Assembly: GCF_008808095.1 (NCBI RefSeq) | Contig: NZ_CP023396.1 | Coordinates: 1,178,001-1,242,000, forward strand | DNA length: 64,000 nucleotides | Direction: 5' to 3' | Origin: Pseudoalteromonas ruthenica | GTDB lineage: Bacteria; Pseudomonadota; Gammaproteobacteria; Enterobacterales; Alteromonadaceae | In this document: one piece after another, positions 23,902-34,400 of the stretch | Position numbering within the stretch: the first letter of the stretch is position 1 | How the letters are laid out: each line of letters opens with the position of its first letter | Notes under the pieces: generated by a model | Databases searched by the model: none | What the model was told of the DNA's origin: nothing | What the model saw: the letters and a program-made list of their open reading frames with translations, nothing else | Program-made: the position numbers and the translations under genes

Positions 23902-24792
23902 TTAAAAATTAGGCTTGAGCGTTTCACTGAGGTGATCGGCAAAGTAATCTAGCAAGGTTTTGGTGGCATTCGCCAAATAAAGGTTAGCCGGGGTGACGGC
24001 CCAAATGGGCTCTTTGCGTATCGCAAATGGTTGCAGTACCTCATGCAAACGCCCCTGTTGTAAATCGCTGCGCACGTAGTAATCAGGCAGTTGCACCAAT
24101 CCTAGTCCTTGCTTGGCGGCATCCGCTAGTGCCCAACCGCTATTACAACGCAGCCGGGTTTTAGTGATTTTCACATGGCGCACCCGTTGTTGCTCAGCAA
24201 AACGCCAATAATCCGAATGACCAACTAGGCAATGATGATAGTTGAGTTCGCTTAAAGCATAAGGCTCTCCCTGCTGCTCAAGGTATGAAGGTGCGCCACA
24301 AACCACCACAGCGCGGGCACCAATGCGCCGTGCGGTGAGGTTGGAGTCAGCCAGTTCACCGATACGAATGGCCAAGTCGATATGTTCTGATATCAAATCT
24401 AGAGATTGGTTACTGAGCATCATATTGACGCTCACTTTAGGGTATTTAGCCATAAAGCGATGCACCAAGGGCATAATAAATTGCTCACCAAACATCACCG
24501 GTGCGGTAATTTTAAGTTGCCCACTGGGCTGCGCTTGTTGCTCTTTGAGAGCCCACTCCCCTTGCTCCAGTACCGCTTGCGCCTTTTTAGCATGATGCAA
24601 CAACAGCTCACCTTGCTGCGTTAGCACCACTTTACGTGTGCTGCGGATAAACAGCTGAGTATTGTAGTACTCTTCCAAAGCGCTTACCGAGCGGCTTATA
24701 TGCGCCACGGATGTGCCTAGTTGTTTGGCTGCTTGGGTGAAAGAAGCCGCTTGCGCAGCAGCGACAAACTCGACCATACCTTGCCAGCGCAT
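23902..24792 (-). CDS. LysR family transcriptional regulator
   Basis: 296-residue LysR-type regulator. The N-terminal winged helix-turn-helix (5-65) contains FVAAAQAASFTQAAKQLGTSVAHISRSVSALEE; the remainder is the periplasmic-binding-protein-like effector domain. I place the start at the ATG at 24792 with AGAGGT upstream, dropping 30 codons of non-homologous extension. Divergent from adhC-fghA with a 92-bp gap holding an inverted repeat, so it is the likely regulator of formaldehyde detoxification, by position. Confidence 0.88.
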   Translation of the reverse strand: MRWQGMVEFVAAAQAASFTQAAKQLGTSVAHISRSVSALEEYYNTQLFIRSTRKVVLTQQGELLLHHAKKAQAVLEQGEWALKEQQAQPSGQLKITAPVMFGEQFIMPLVHRFMAKYPKVSVNMMLSNQSLDLISEHIDLAIRIGELADSNLTARRIGARAVVVCGAPSYLEQQGEPYALSELNYHHCLVGHSDYWRFAEQQRVRHVKITKTRLRCNSGWALADAAKQGLGLVQLPDYYVRSDLQQGRLHEVLQPFAIRKEPIWAVTPANLYLANATKTLLDYFADHLSETLKPNF

Positions 24793-24803
24793 TATTACCT
24801 CTG

Positions 24804-26012
<1,209 letters not shown>

Positions 26013-26020
26013 AGGGTGCT

Positions 26021-26869
26021 ATGAGCCTTGAACTGATCTCAAAGAACAAGGTTCATGGCGGTTGGCATAAACGCTACCGCCATGAATCTGCCGTCAACAA
26101 CTGCACGATGACGTTCGCTATCTATTTACCACCCGGGGTGGATGAAAGTCAGCGCGCGCCGGTGCTGTATTGGCTTTCCGGTTTAACCTGCAGCGATGAG
26201 AACTTTATGCAAAAAGCAGCAGCATTCAAAAGTGCTGCTGAGCTTGGTCTTATTATCGTTGCCGCTGATACCAGCCCTCGGGGCGAGCAAGTTGCGGACG
26301 ATAAAGAAGGGGCCTATGATTTCGGCCTGGGTGCTGGGTTTTACGTTAATGCCACGCAAGCACCTTATGATCAGCACTACCAGATGTATGATTATATCAA
26401 TGAGGAACTACCGGCGCTTATTAACGAGCATTTCCCGGTCAGTGGTAAGCAAAGCATCAGCGGCCACTCCATGGGCGGTCACGGCGCGTTGGTATTAGGG
26501 CTGCGTAATAGCGATAAGTTTGCCAGTATCAGTGCCTTTGCACCGATAGCGAGCCCTACTCGGTGTCCTTGGGGTGAAAAAGCCTTAACCGGCTATTTGG
26601 GCAATGATAAGCAGACATGGCACGAATATGACAGTAGCTTATTACTGGCAGAGACTAACGCCGAGCAGTGTCCCCCGCTCCTGATCAGTCAGGGGTTGGC
26701 GGACGATTTCCTGCAACAGCAGCTTAAACCTGAGCTGCTGCAAGCAAGCGCTGATGAAGCGGGCATTGCGCTTATTCTCGAGCAACATCCCGGTTACGAT
26801 CATAGCTACTTCTTTATTAGCAGCTTTATTGATCAACATTTGCGTTTTCACGCCAAGCACTTAGCTTAA
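26021..26869 (+). CDS. fghA: S-formylglutathione hydrolase
   Basis: Serine esterase of 282 residues that releases formate and glutathione from S-formylglutathione. The nucleophile is Ser150 in GHSMGGHGA. An Asp in GLADDFL (about 227) and a His in HPGYDHSYFF (about 260) complete the triad. The oxyanion segment YWLSGLTCSDENF is as in the esterase D family. GAGGG precedes the ATG. It forms a two-gene operon with the dehydrogenase. Confidence 0.95.
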   Translation: MSLELISKNKVHGGWHKRYRHESAVNNCTMTFAIYLPPGVDESQRAPVLYWLSGLTCSDENFMQKAAAFKSAAELGLIIVAADTSPRGEQVADDKEGAYDFGLGAGFYVNATQAPYDQHYQMYDYINEELPALINEHFPVSGKQSISGHSMGGHGALVLGLRNSDKFASISAFAPIASPTRCPWGEKALTGYLGNDKQTWHEYDSSLLLAETNAEQCPPLLISQGLADDFLQQQLKPELLQASADEAGIALILEQHPGYDHSYFFISSFIDQHLRFHAKHLA

Positions 26870-26872
26870 TTC

Positions 26873-26910
26873 CAACCCCCTCCTGAGTGTCATTACTCGG
26901 GAGGGGGTTG
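26873..26910. terminator. Hairpin shared by fghA and the BCCT gene 3' ends
   Basis: Sixteen-bp arms (CAACCCCCTCCTGAGT and its complement with one wobble) flank a 6-nt loop. The right arm encodes the last residues and stop region of the convergent BCCT gene. There is no U-run on either side, so termination is plausible but not textbook. Confidence 0.5.
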
Positions 26911-28410
26911 CTGCGAGTCGTCAAGCAACTCTTGCGTAAAGGCGCGAATAAACCCCACAAGTTGCACAATAAAGATCAGTAAAAAAGGAATACCACCAAT
27001 CACCGCAATATTGCGGTTAAGCGGTTCATCGGCAATAAGCAGCAATGCAAGGCTTATCACCGCCATCGCTGATGACCACAAAATGAGTGAGGCGCGCGAG
27101 TGCACGCTTTCACAGAGCTGGCGGATCACCAGCAGCGCAGAATCGGCACTGGTTGCCACAAACACCATGAGTAGTAACAAACTGAGCCACGCCAATAGTT
27201 CGCCAACACCACCGAGTTGCGAGAAGAAAATAAACACACCTTGAGTGTAATCGGCGCTGATCACGGCAGCTAAATCCGCTTGGGTCTGGCTATCCAATGC
27301 CAGTGCTGAGCCCCCTAATACGCTGAACCACACTAAGCTGACCATAGTTGGGATAATAGTCACACCGAGAATGTATTGCCATAGCGGTCGACCTCGAGAT
27401 ATACGCGCTAAAAACAGCCCTACAAAGGGCCCCCACGCCAACCACCAAAAATAGTAATTATAGGTCCAGGTTGAGGCCCAATCAGCATCTTTTAATTGCG
27501 AGTCAAACTGCCATGCACCTGAAACCACCAGCAGCAGGTACTCTTTTAGACCATTCCACAAAGTGCTCAAAATAGGCGTTAGCGGCACCGTCAATATCAC
27601 CAACGCCATCATAATAAACGCTAGATAGACATTGAACTTGCTGAGCACCTGAATACCACGGCGCAGCCCAAAACGAGCTGAAGTAACATACAACGCGGTG
27701 ATCGCGAGCAGCATTAAGGCACCTACCCAATGTGCGTTTAAACTCAAGCCGTAATGCTCAAGTTTAATGGTGACGCCATTTTTCAATAACATACTGGCAT
27801 TGGCAATGGTGCCCACCACGCCAAAAAAGATGGCGATAATGGCAACAAAGTAAATAACTCGTTTGATGCGAACTTTATGCTTTACCCCTAAGGAGCCCGG
27901 CAACGCGTGTAATACCGGAGCACTGAGATCATCCGCGTTTTTTATCGCCCGCGTAACACCGCCGAGCATCAAACCAAATACTGCGTAAAGTGCCCATGCA
28001 TGAAAGCCCCAATTCAGCATAGTTAAGGCCATACTGGCGGCGACTGGCTCGGGATACATGCTGTGCTTAAGAGGCATTTGATGGCTGTGCAATACCGGCT
28101 CAGCGACGCCCCAAAACACCAACCCCGAGCCCATACCTGCGGCAAACAGCATGGCCAACCAGCCGAAAGTGGAAAACTCTTTTTGGACATCAGCCCCACC
28201 CATTTTCCTTCCCGCCAAGGGACTAAAGCACAACATCAACAAAGCGAGCAGGAGCGCGTTTACAAACAGGAAAAAGCCGCTGCCCAAGTAGGCAATAGCT
28301 GTTTGAATGGCAGGTTGAATTAACGTTTTTAGGCCCTTGGGCCATAACGCGGTGATCGCCGCAATAGCGACACACACCACCAGCGCTTTACGTTCTAGGG
28401 AGTTTTTCAC
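26893..28410 (-). CDS. BCCT family transporter (betaine/choline/carnitine type)
   Basis: 505-residue, 12-helix secondary carrier. BCCT hallmarks are the glycine-rich helix segment AGMGSGLVFWGVAEP and the Trp motif FWWLAWGPFVGLFLARISRGR of helix 8. The short cytoplasmic N-terminus argues against a BetP-like osmosensing tail. The substrate is unknown: betaine, choline, carnitine or DMSP are the family's range. It starts with GTG. The gene is downstream of fabY on the same strand after 162 bp that contain a 7-bp hairpin (28470-28489). Confidence 0.88.
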   Translation of the reverse strand: MKNSLERKALVVCVAIAAITALWPKGLKTLIQPAIQTAIAYLGSGFFLFVNALLLALLMLCFSPLAGRKMGGADVQKEFSTFGWLAMLFAAGMGSGLVFWGVAEPVLHSHQMPLKHSMYPEPVAASMALTMLNWGFHAWALYAVFGLMLGGVTRAIKNADDLSAPVLHALPGSLGVKHKVRIKRVIYFVAIIAIFFGVVGTIANASMLLKNGVTIKLEHYGLSLNAHWVGALMLLAITALYVTSARFGLRRGIQVLSKFNVYLAFIMMALVILTVPLTPILSTLWNGLKEYLLLVVSGAWQFDSQLKDADWASTWTYNYYFWWLAWGPFVGLFLARISRGRPLWQYILGVTIIPTMVSLVWFSVLGGSALALDSQTQADLAAVISADYTQGVFIFFSQLGGVGELLAWLSLLLLMVFVATSADSALLVIRQLCESVHSRASLILWSSAMAVISLALLLIADEPLNRNIAVIGGIPFLLIFIVQLVGFIRAFTQELLDDSQQPPPE

Positions 28411-28572
28411 TACGCACCGAGCAATAAAGACAAACGCGTATTTTAGCTACAGGCTGCGCCCGAGGCAATTGCTTTACCGTGATAAAGCAGGCCACCTGAG
28501 TGACCTGCGGGTATATTGCGCAAATCTCCAAGGATTATGGCAGCAGCCCATAATCAATGAACAATGGTTGCG

Positions 28573-30465
28573 CTATTTCATATCTGCAAAAGGGTTCTCA
28601 ATGTTAAGTTTCACCGAGTTTGTAAACCCGGGAATGCGCATTTGCTGCTGATCAAAGTGAATATCAGCTTCATCGATTAGGCCTTCACCAAAGCGATAGA
28701 TGATGTTGAATTCACCTTGCTGTGCTTGTTGCCAGTAAATTTGCTGCTGAGCGAGAGTACTTTGCAAGCGCTTGTGGTGTTCGCTCATCGCCTGCTCTCC
28801 ATGGCGTTTAGCCAACATCTTTTTGGTCAATTCGGGGCTTAGCACGGGCGCAGTAGCATTGTTACCACCAAAGCCCTTCGAGTTAATAAAGGCAACGTCC
28901 TGCGCCTCACAGTGACGATGGCTCAAACTGATATGTAAGCGGTCATCGTGCACATCATCAGCCACTTTATCGATGGTCGTGATCCCCGGCATGATGTTGG
29001 TATCAAACACCCCCAATGCAAAGGCTAGCTGATCGCCACTGGCTGGCGCGATGGTATGGCCCACATAGGCTTTCGGGGCTACGATAGGCCATTGCTCAAT
29101 ACCATAGGCGCTGGCAATACGGTCGTAAATAGCAGACTCAGTGACGCGATTTTGCGGCGTACTTGAGCCGTGCGCCAATACAAAGCTGCGCTGGGTTAAA
29201 GATTCATCGCCAACCATGGCTTGGGCTAAGGCAACAGATTTGGCCATGGTGATGTAGTTACCTGGCCCTGGCGCAGTTATTGACTTTTTGTACCCATCGG
29301 CATTTACAAATACCTCTGGCACACTGCCACGTATTTGTGCACCCAGCTCTAAGGCCAGGGCGTCATCCATAAGAATGGTGACTTGTGCCCCCTCACCTAT
29401 GGTGAAACCGCAGTTTTCACCGAACGGGCGGGAAGTACGGCGATAATCGACTTCATCGGTGTTATCAAGCTTTTTCAAATTATCATCGTTGGCCAACGCA
29501 CCCATATTCCCGAAGCCTTCAATAATCTCTGGCTCGATGGCACACTCACTTGAAGCAACAATAGCCACGCGCGTACGCCCAGCGGTAATATCATTCACCG
29601 CAGCGCGCAGATTGTATAAAAACGTGGCACAAGCACCCGATGTGGTAAACGTCGTGCCGACACTGCCGGTTACGTAGGCATTGATAAAATCCGTCGACAT
29701 GGTGTTTAAACCAAGCGCTAACTGCTTAGTACTGACGCGATCACCTTGTAAACGGGAACGAAATAGACCGCCTAAGCCTTCGCTATTGACCTGCCCCGCA
29801 ACTGAAGCGCTGTAAGTACCAATTTGATCGGGTGCTACGGCACTCATTACTTTTTGCCAATCAAGGCCACTGGAATGGATAGCATCACTGGCTGCAAAAA
29901 TTGTCGCTTGCAGCCCCCGAGGCTGATAACGGCTGTTATATAACACCGACGGGTCAAAGCCCGTTGGCAATTGCCCCGCCGCTTTAATCGGGTTATCTCG
30001 GAAACTATCATGTTTAAAGGTAAATTCGCCGTTGATACGTACTTCAACTTGGCCTTTATCTAGCTCAGTTATTTGCCAGTTACTAGGCACTGGCGAAGGT
30101 AGTTGCCGTGCTCGCGTGGTAAAGGTGATCGCTTGTTCGCTGTGGCCAGTTAACTTTTGCTGCCAGTGAGTCGCATCCACATCAAAGTGCGTCGCCTCAA
30201 TACGGCGAATTAGCGTACCCGATAAAATTTGTTCGCCAAGCTGGCTCTCAACATTGTCAAGAGTAATGGTATTTCCATCGCCATCAACTAATTGCTCTTC
30301 TTGCTTACTCACCAAATTCATAAGCGCAGCAAGACCAAGTAAGGTTTCTTGGCGCTGTTGCTGCCCTAAAGCATCGAGGACAACACGACGAAACCCTTGG
30401 TTAAACGAAGTACGGCCAGCGGCATTGATGCCACCCATAGCGACAATGACAGGTAATGCTTTCAT
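28573..30465 (-). CDS. fabY: Beta-ketoacyl-ACP synthase FabY
   Basis: 630-residue ketosynthase collinear with Pseudomonas aeruginosa FabY (PA5174, 634 residues), which starts fatty-acid synthesis by condensing acetyl-CoA with malonyl-ACP. The N-terminal LPVIVAMGGINAAGRTSF and GFRRVVLDAL are characteristic. The catalytic Cys279 (TSGACATFLYN), His432 (VLAHGSSTPQNR) and His470 (AYVGHTIAP) form the FabB/F-type triad. It lies apart from other fab genes. Whether FabH also exists in this genome cannot be seen here. Confidence 0.85.
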   Translation of the reverse strand: MKALPVIVAMGGINAAGRTSFNQGFRRVVLDALGQQQRQETLLGLAALMNLVSKQEEQLVDGDGNTITLDNVESQLGEQILSGTLIRRIEATHFDVDATHWQQKLTGHSEQAITFTTRARQLPSPVPSNWQITELDKGQVEVRINGEFTFKHDSFRDNPIKAAGQLPTGFDPSVLYNSRYQPRGLQATIFAASDAIHSSGLDWQKVMSAVAPDQIGTYSASVAGQVNSEGLGGLFRSRLQGDRVSTKQLALGLNTMSTDFINAYVTGSVGTTFTTSGACATFLYNLRAAVNDITAGRTRVAIVASSECAIEPEIIEGFGNMGALANDDNLKKLDNTDEVDYRRTSRPFGENCGFTIGEGAQVTILMDDALALELGAQIRGSVPEVFVNADGYKKSITAPGPGNYITMAKSVALAQAMVGDESLTQRSFVLAHGSSTPQNRVTESAIYDRIASAYGIEQWPIVAPKAYVGHTIAPASGDQLAFALGVFDTNIMPGITTIDKVADDVHDDRLHISLSHRHCEAQDVAFINSKGFGGNNATAPVLSPELTKKMLAKRHGEQAMSEHHKRLQSTLAQQQIYWQQAQQGEFNIIYRFGEGLIDEADIHFDQQQMRIPGFTNSVKLNIENPFADMK

Positions 30466-30587
30466 AATAACTCTAAGACGTTAAGACTTTATATGCCTCT
30501 AGTGTAAGTGGAACTACACCAGGCCTTTGTGCTTTAATGGCCATATATTTATTAAAAATAGCCAAATTGAAGTGGTCGGAGCTTTGT

Positions 30588-31583
30588 ATGTCCCCTTACA
30601 ACGTCATGATTGCCCTGTATCCGCATATGCTGGCCACCAGCTTAACTCTGCCGTTTGAGATGCTTCAGGCTGGCTACGCCTATGCTAAGCGCCATGTGCC
30701 AAATTGTCGGGCACTGAGTATTGAGCTGCTTAGCCATAACCGAGAGCCGGTTACCGCACACAGCGGATTGCCGTTTTTTCCAGGCCGTAACTATGATGAT
30801 ATTTCGCATTGTGATTTATTGATTTTACCGAGCCTATGGCGTAACCCCAGACCAGTATTGCGCCAACAGAATGCATTGGTAGCGGCATTACGGACGATGA
30901 ACTGCAAGCACACAGCCATGATAGGGGTGGGCACTGGCAATTGCTTTTTAGCAGAGGCTGGGTTGCTGGATGGTCACCCTGCCACCACGCACTGGCATTA
31001 TGCTGCGCAGTTCAAACGTGACTACCCCAAGGTTGATCTAAAACCGGAATACTTCATCACCCAAGCCGAAGGGCTATACAGTGTTGCCAGCCTTAACGCG
31101 CTCGCAGATGTGATTGTTCATCTATTAGAAAGCCTCTACGGTCGCGCATGTGCTTTACATGTGCAGCGTAACTTCTCACATGAGGTCCGTAAGCCCTATG
31201 AACAGCAGCGTTATCTAGAGGGGATGAATGAACGCCACCCTGATGAGCTGATAGCGCAAATCCAGTTTTGGATGAAAAACAACTTAAGCGCTGAGTTGAG
31301 TATTACTGGACTTGCAAGCTCCTTTGATATTTCTCAGCGTAGCCTCACCCGGCGTTTTAAACAGGCCGCAGGCCTCAGCCCCAACCAATATTGGCGTAAA
31401 CTGAAAATTCAAAGCGCTCAAGAGCTGCTCGCCAGCTCGAACTTAACGATTAACGACATCGCAATGGAATTAGGCTTTAGTAATCAAGCCCTTCTTAATC
31501 GCCTATTTCGTCAAGAGCTGGGGCAAAGCCCCAGTGAGTATCGAGCCTTGGTGCGCAAAAAGCTGTTCGACAGCAGTGGCTGA
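30588..31583 (+). CDS. GlxA-type AraC family transcriptional regulator
   Basis: 331 residues with a DJ-1/PfpI-like N-terminal domain (about 5-190) and a C-terminal AraC helix-turn-helix pair (about 230-325, with LASSFDISQRSLTRRFKQAAG and INDIAMELGFSNQALLNRLFRQ). The usual DJ-1 nucleophile position reads GVGTGNCFLAEAGLL, with a Cys present. I chose the ATG at 30588 with CGGAG upstream, 17 codons inside the open frame. Divergent from fabY (122-bp gap) and convergent with msrAB. The target is unknown. Confidence 0.85.
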   Translation: MSPYNVMIALYPHMLATSLTLPFEMLQAGYAYAKRHVPNCRALSIELLSHNREPVTAHSGLPFFPGRNYDDISHCDLLILPSLWRNPRPVLRQQNALVAALRTMNCKHTAMIGVGTGNCFLAEAGLLDGHPATTHWHYAAQFKRDYPKVDLKPEYFITQAEGLYSVASLNALADVIVHLLESLYGRACALHVQRNFSHEVRKPYEQQRYLEGMNERHPDELIAQIQFWMKNNLSAELSITGLASSFDISQRSLTRRFKQAAGLSPNQYWRKLKIQSAQELLASSNLTINDIAMELGFSNQALLNRLFRQELGQSPSEYRALVRKKLFDSSG

Positions 31584-31590
31584 GACATTG

Positions 31591-32871
31591 TTACGAACGC
31601 CCGTTAAATTCATCCCGAGGCAAAAACTCTAATACCGTCGCATTGATACAATAGCGCGCCTTGCCACCAGGCCCCTCATTGGGAAACACATGACCCAGGT
31701 GAATGCCCGACGACTTTGAGCGGATCTCAATGCGCTGCATACCGAAGCTGCTGTCTTGATGACGAGTCACTTGCCCTGCCACCGGCTGAGTGAAAGACAA
31801 CCAACCGGTGCCGGAATTGAAGCGATCGCGAGTATCGAACAGTGGCGCCCCTGATAGTTTATCAACAAACACTCCGTCCGGCGTGTTTTTGAACACCTCA
31901 TATTGCTTACAAAATCGGCTGTCCGTCCCTTTGGCGAATGCTACCCGATACGCTTCTGAATCACCCAGTTTAAAGGCGCCGAGAGCTTTGTAGAATAGCT
32001 CAGGTGGCATATAACCTTGGTGCGCAGCTACTTCTTGGCCATTTTCTATAAATAAAATAGTGGGGGTGGCGTAAGTCTCAGAAGTAATTGTAAGGTCTTG
32101 AAGCTGCGAGGCGTAACGTAAATGTACGTCAATCGTGCCCTGATAACTTGCCAACACCTCTTGTTTAAACTTTTCACAATAAGGGCAATAGTTTGGTGAG
32201 TCTAAAACGACAATGTGTTTGCCCTCAAGCAGCGGAGTGTTGTCTTGGTGCTCTGTCTCCTTGGCGTTAAACACCACGCCGGTAGAGTGATCCGGACAGT
32301 ATCCATTAGGATTCTTACGCAAGTAGTCTTGATGATAGCGCTCAGCCATATGGAATTTATCGAGCGGTTTGATGAGCGTAGCTATCTTACCGTAACCCGC
32401 CTCGCTCAATAATGCTTGGTATTGTGCTTTTACTCGCTGCGCAAGTTCAGTTTGTTCGTTGCTGTAAGTGAGTATGGTCGAGCGATATTGCGTACCTCGG
32501 TCATTCCCTTGGCGATTGACTTGGGTGGGGTCATGTTGCTCAAAATAAAACTGTAAAATACGCTCTAATGAGATGGCATTGGCATTAAAGGTCACCCTCA
32601 CCACCTCAGCATAGTTATTCTCATCATAGCGCCGCTTAGCAGCAATGATATTTTTGTATGTCGGTTTGAAACCACGCCCATCGGCATAGCCTGACTGAGC
32701 ATCGAGCACTCCAGGGAGAGCTTCAAAGCGTTTTTCAACCCCCCAGAAGCACCCTGCTCCGAGCACGACGCGTTCTTTCGCGACACTCATTTGTGCGTCA
32801 TTGTTGTCTGCGCCCATGGCTGCTGTGCTGGTAACGAGAAAAATAAGAAGAAAAAACAACTTGTTAAACAT
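31591..32871 (-). CDS. msrAB: Secreted methionine sulfoxide reductase, MsrA-thioredoxin-MsrB fusion
   Basis: 426-residue exported protein with signal peptide MFNKLFFLLIFLVTSTAAMGA. MsrA comes first (about 33-200), with catalytic Cys41 in GAGCFWGVE and a likely resolving Cys192. The middle section (about 215-300) is a thioredoxin-like fold with CPYC at 229-232 and the cis-Pro in YATPTILF (Pro270). MsrB follows (about 305-426) with catalytic Cys408 (GGKARYCIN). Its usual resolving position, GCGWPSF, reads GTGWLSF. The central domain may recycle both reductases in the periplasm, as the N-terminal domain of Neisseria PilB does, but the order here differs (PilB: Trx-MsrA-MsrB). Confidence 0.88.
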   Translation of the reverse strand: MFNKLFFLLIFLVTSTAAMGADNNDAQMSVAKERVVLGAGCFWGVEKRFEALPGVLDAQSGYADGRGFKPTYKNIIAAKRRYDENNYAEVVRVTFNANAISLERILQFYFEQHDPTQVNRQGNDRGTQYRSTILTYSNEQTELAQRVKAQYQALLSEAGYGKIATLIKPLDKFHMAERYHQDYLRKNPNGYCPDHSTGVVFNAKETEHQDNTPLLEGKHIVVLDSPNYCPYCEKFKQEVLASYQGTIDVHLRYASQLQDLTITSETYATPTILFIENGQEVAAHQGYMPPELFYKALGAFKLGDSEAYRVAFAKGTDSRFCKQYEVFKNTPDGVFVDKLSGAPLFDTRDRFNSGTGWLSFTQPVAGQVTRHQDSSFGMQRIEIRSKSSGIHLGHVFPNEGPGGKARYCINATVLEFLPRDEFNGRS

Positions 32872-33020
32872 GCTAGCCTCATTAAACTAAATGATCATAG
32901 AAGCCCTGTAAGTACGTAGAGTGAATACAACGGTACGCCGGACCTGTGCTATTGCTTTACGCAGTAGCGTGTCTTTTAGTTGACCGTTCACACCAATAAA
33001 TTTATTCATTGAGTACACGC

Positions 33021-34322
33021 ATGAAAAACAAACTGACCAAAGAAGCCATATATGAACGCCTCGCCAACGTCGAAGATGCACGCGCTTGTAAAGCCATCGA
33101 CGAAAATGCCTGCAAAGTGGTGCCCGGCAATTACTTAACCTTGCTACTGGCACAAATTCTCAGCAAGTTTGCTGATGCGCTACTCAACCCTAAAGTCACC
33201 CTGCCTTGGTTGATGCAAAGTTTGCAGGTTCCCAGTGCACTGATCGCGTGGCTGGTGCCTATTCGCGAGTCTGGCTCATTATTACCGCAGTTAGCAATTG
33301 CCGACTTTATTCGTACTTTAGCGGTGCGCAAGTGGGTGTGGGTGCTAGGTGCCATAGTGCAAAGTCTTTGTATATTTGCCATGGTCGCAGTGGGGTTAAC
33401 CTTGCAAGGCACCACAGCGGGGCTTGCTATCATCGCTTTGCTGGTGGTGTTTTCCTTAGCGCGCGGGTTTAATTCCGTCGCTGCGAAAGATGTACTGGGC
33501 AAGGTCATCCCCAAGCAGCAACGGGGCAGTTTATCCGGCTTTGCGGCAAGTGCAGCTGGGCTTGCGACCATTACCTTTGGCCTTGGTTTATGGTTTTATC
33601 AACAACAAGGGGATAAATCAGCGGTACTCATTGCCTTAACCTGTGGTGCCCTTGTATGGCTAATGGCCGCCCTCACCTATGGTCGTATTCGTGAATACAG
33701 CGGCGCTACAGAAGGAGGTCGAAATGGCCTTCGCCATGCGCTGGGCAAGCTCACTTTACTTAAGACTGACAAACAATTTGCGCACTTTGTGCTAACCCGA
33801 GCATTGCTATTGTGTTCGGCGTTAAGCGCCCCTTTTTATATTGTGTTGGCCAGTGAGCAACAGTTCGACTTTTCATTACTCGCTTTATTTATGGGAATTT
33901 CCGGCGTCGCCAGCTTAATCTCAGCACCGATTTGGGGGCGTCTCAGTGATTTATCCAGTAAGCATGTGCTCGTCTTAGGTGCCACCTTAGTTAGCATCAA
34001 TGGTTTTGCCGTTTATCTGGTCGCGACCTATTACCCTGGTTTGTTGAGTCATATTGCCTTTTTGCCAGCAATGTATCTGGTATTAACTATTGCCCACCAA
34101 GGCGTGCGTTTAGGACGCAAAACCTACGTGGTTGATATGGCAGAGGGCAATAAACGTACAGATTATGTGGCGGTAAGCAACACGGTTATAGGGGTCTGTT
34201 TATTGGCGTTTGGCAGTTTGGGCTTGTTAAGCCACTGGCTCAACAATGCTGAACTCATTTTTATTTACAGCATTCTCGGCATTGCAGGGGCTATTAGCGC
34301 TTTGATGTTGCCACGGGTTTAA
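33021..34322 (+). CDS. MFS transporter, unknown substrate
   Basis: 433-residue membrane protein with about 12 predicted helices and MFS-like pseudo-repeats. A roughly 40-residue soluble N-terminus (KEAIYERLANVEDARACKAIDE) precedes the first helix. Segments such as LVPIRESGSLLPQLAIADFIR and DVLGKVIPKQQRGSLSGFAAS suggest loop 2-3-like sites. No specific subfamily is recognised. ATG at 33021 is preferred to an in-frame TTG four codons upstream. It lies 78 bp ahead of pxpBC on the same strand, but a link to 5-oxoproline is only positional. Confidence 0.75.
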   Translation: MKNKLTKEAIYERLANVEDARACKAIDENACKVVPGNYLTLLLAQILSKFADALLNPKVTLPWLMQSLQVPSALIAWLVPIRESGSLLPQLAIADFIRTLAVRKWVWVLGAIVQSLCIFAMVAVGLTLQGTTAGLAIIALLVVFSLARGFNSVAAKDVLGKVIPKQQRGSLSGFAASAAGLATITFGLGLWFYQQQGDKSAVLIALTCGALVWLMAALTYGRIREYSGATEGGRNGLRHALGKLTLLKTDKQFAHFVLTRALLLCSALSAPFYIVLASEQQFDFSLLALFMGISGVASLISAPIWGRLSDLSSKHVLVLGATLVSINGFAVYLVATYYPGLLSHIAFLPAMYLVLTIAHQGVRLGRKTYVVDMAEGNKRTDYVAVSNTVIGVCLLAFGSLGLLSHWLNNAELIFIYSILGIAGAISALMLPRV

Positions 34323-34400
34323 CTTTATCGCACGCGGTACTTAATTATCCGCATTTATGCTAATTTGCTAGCACAATAACAACAACTCAGTGAGGAGTTT

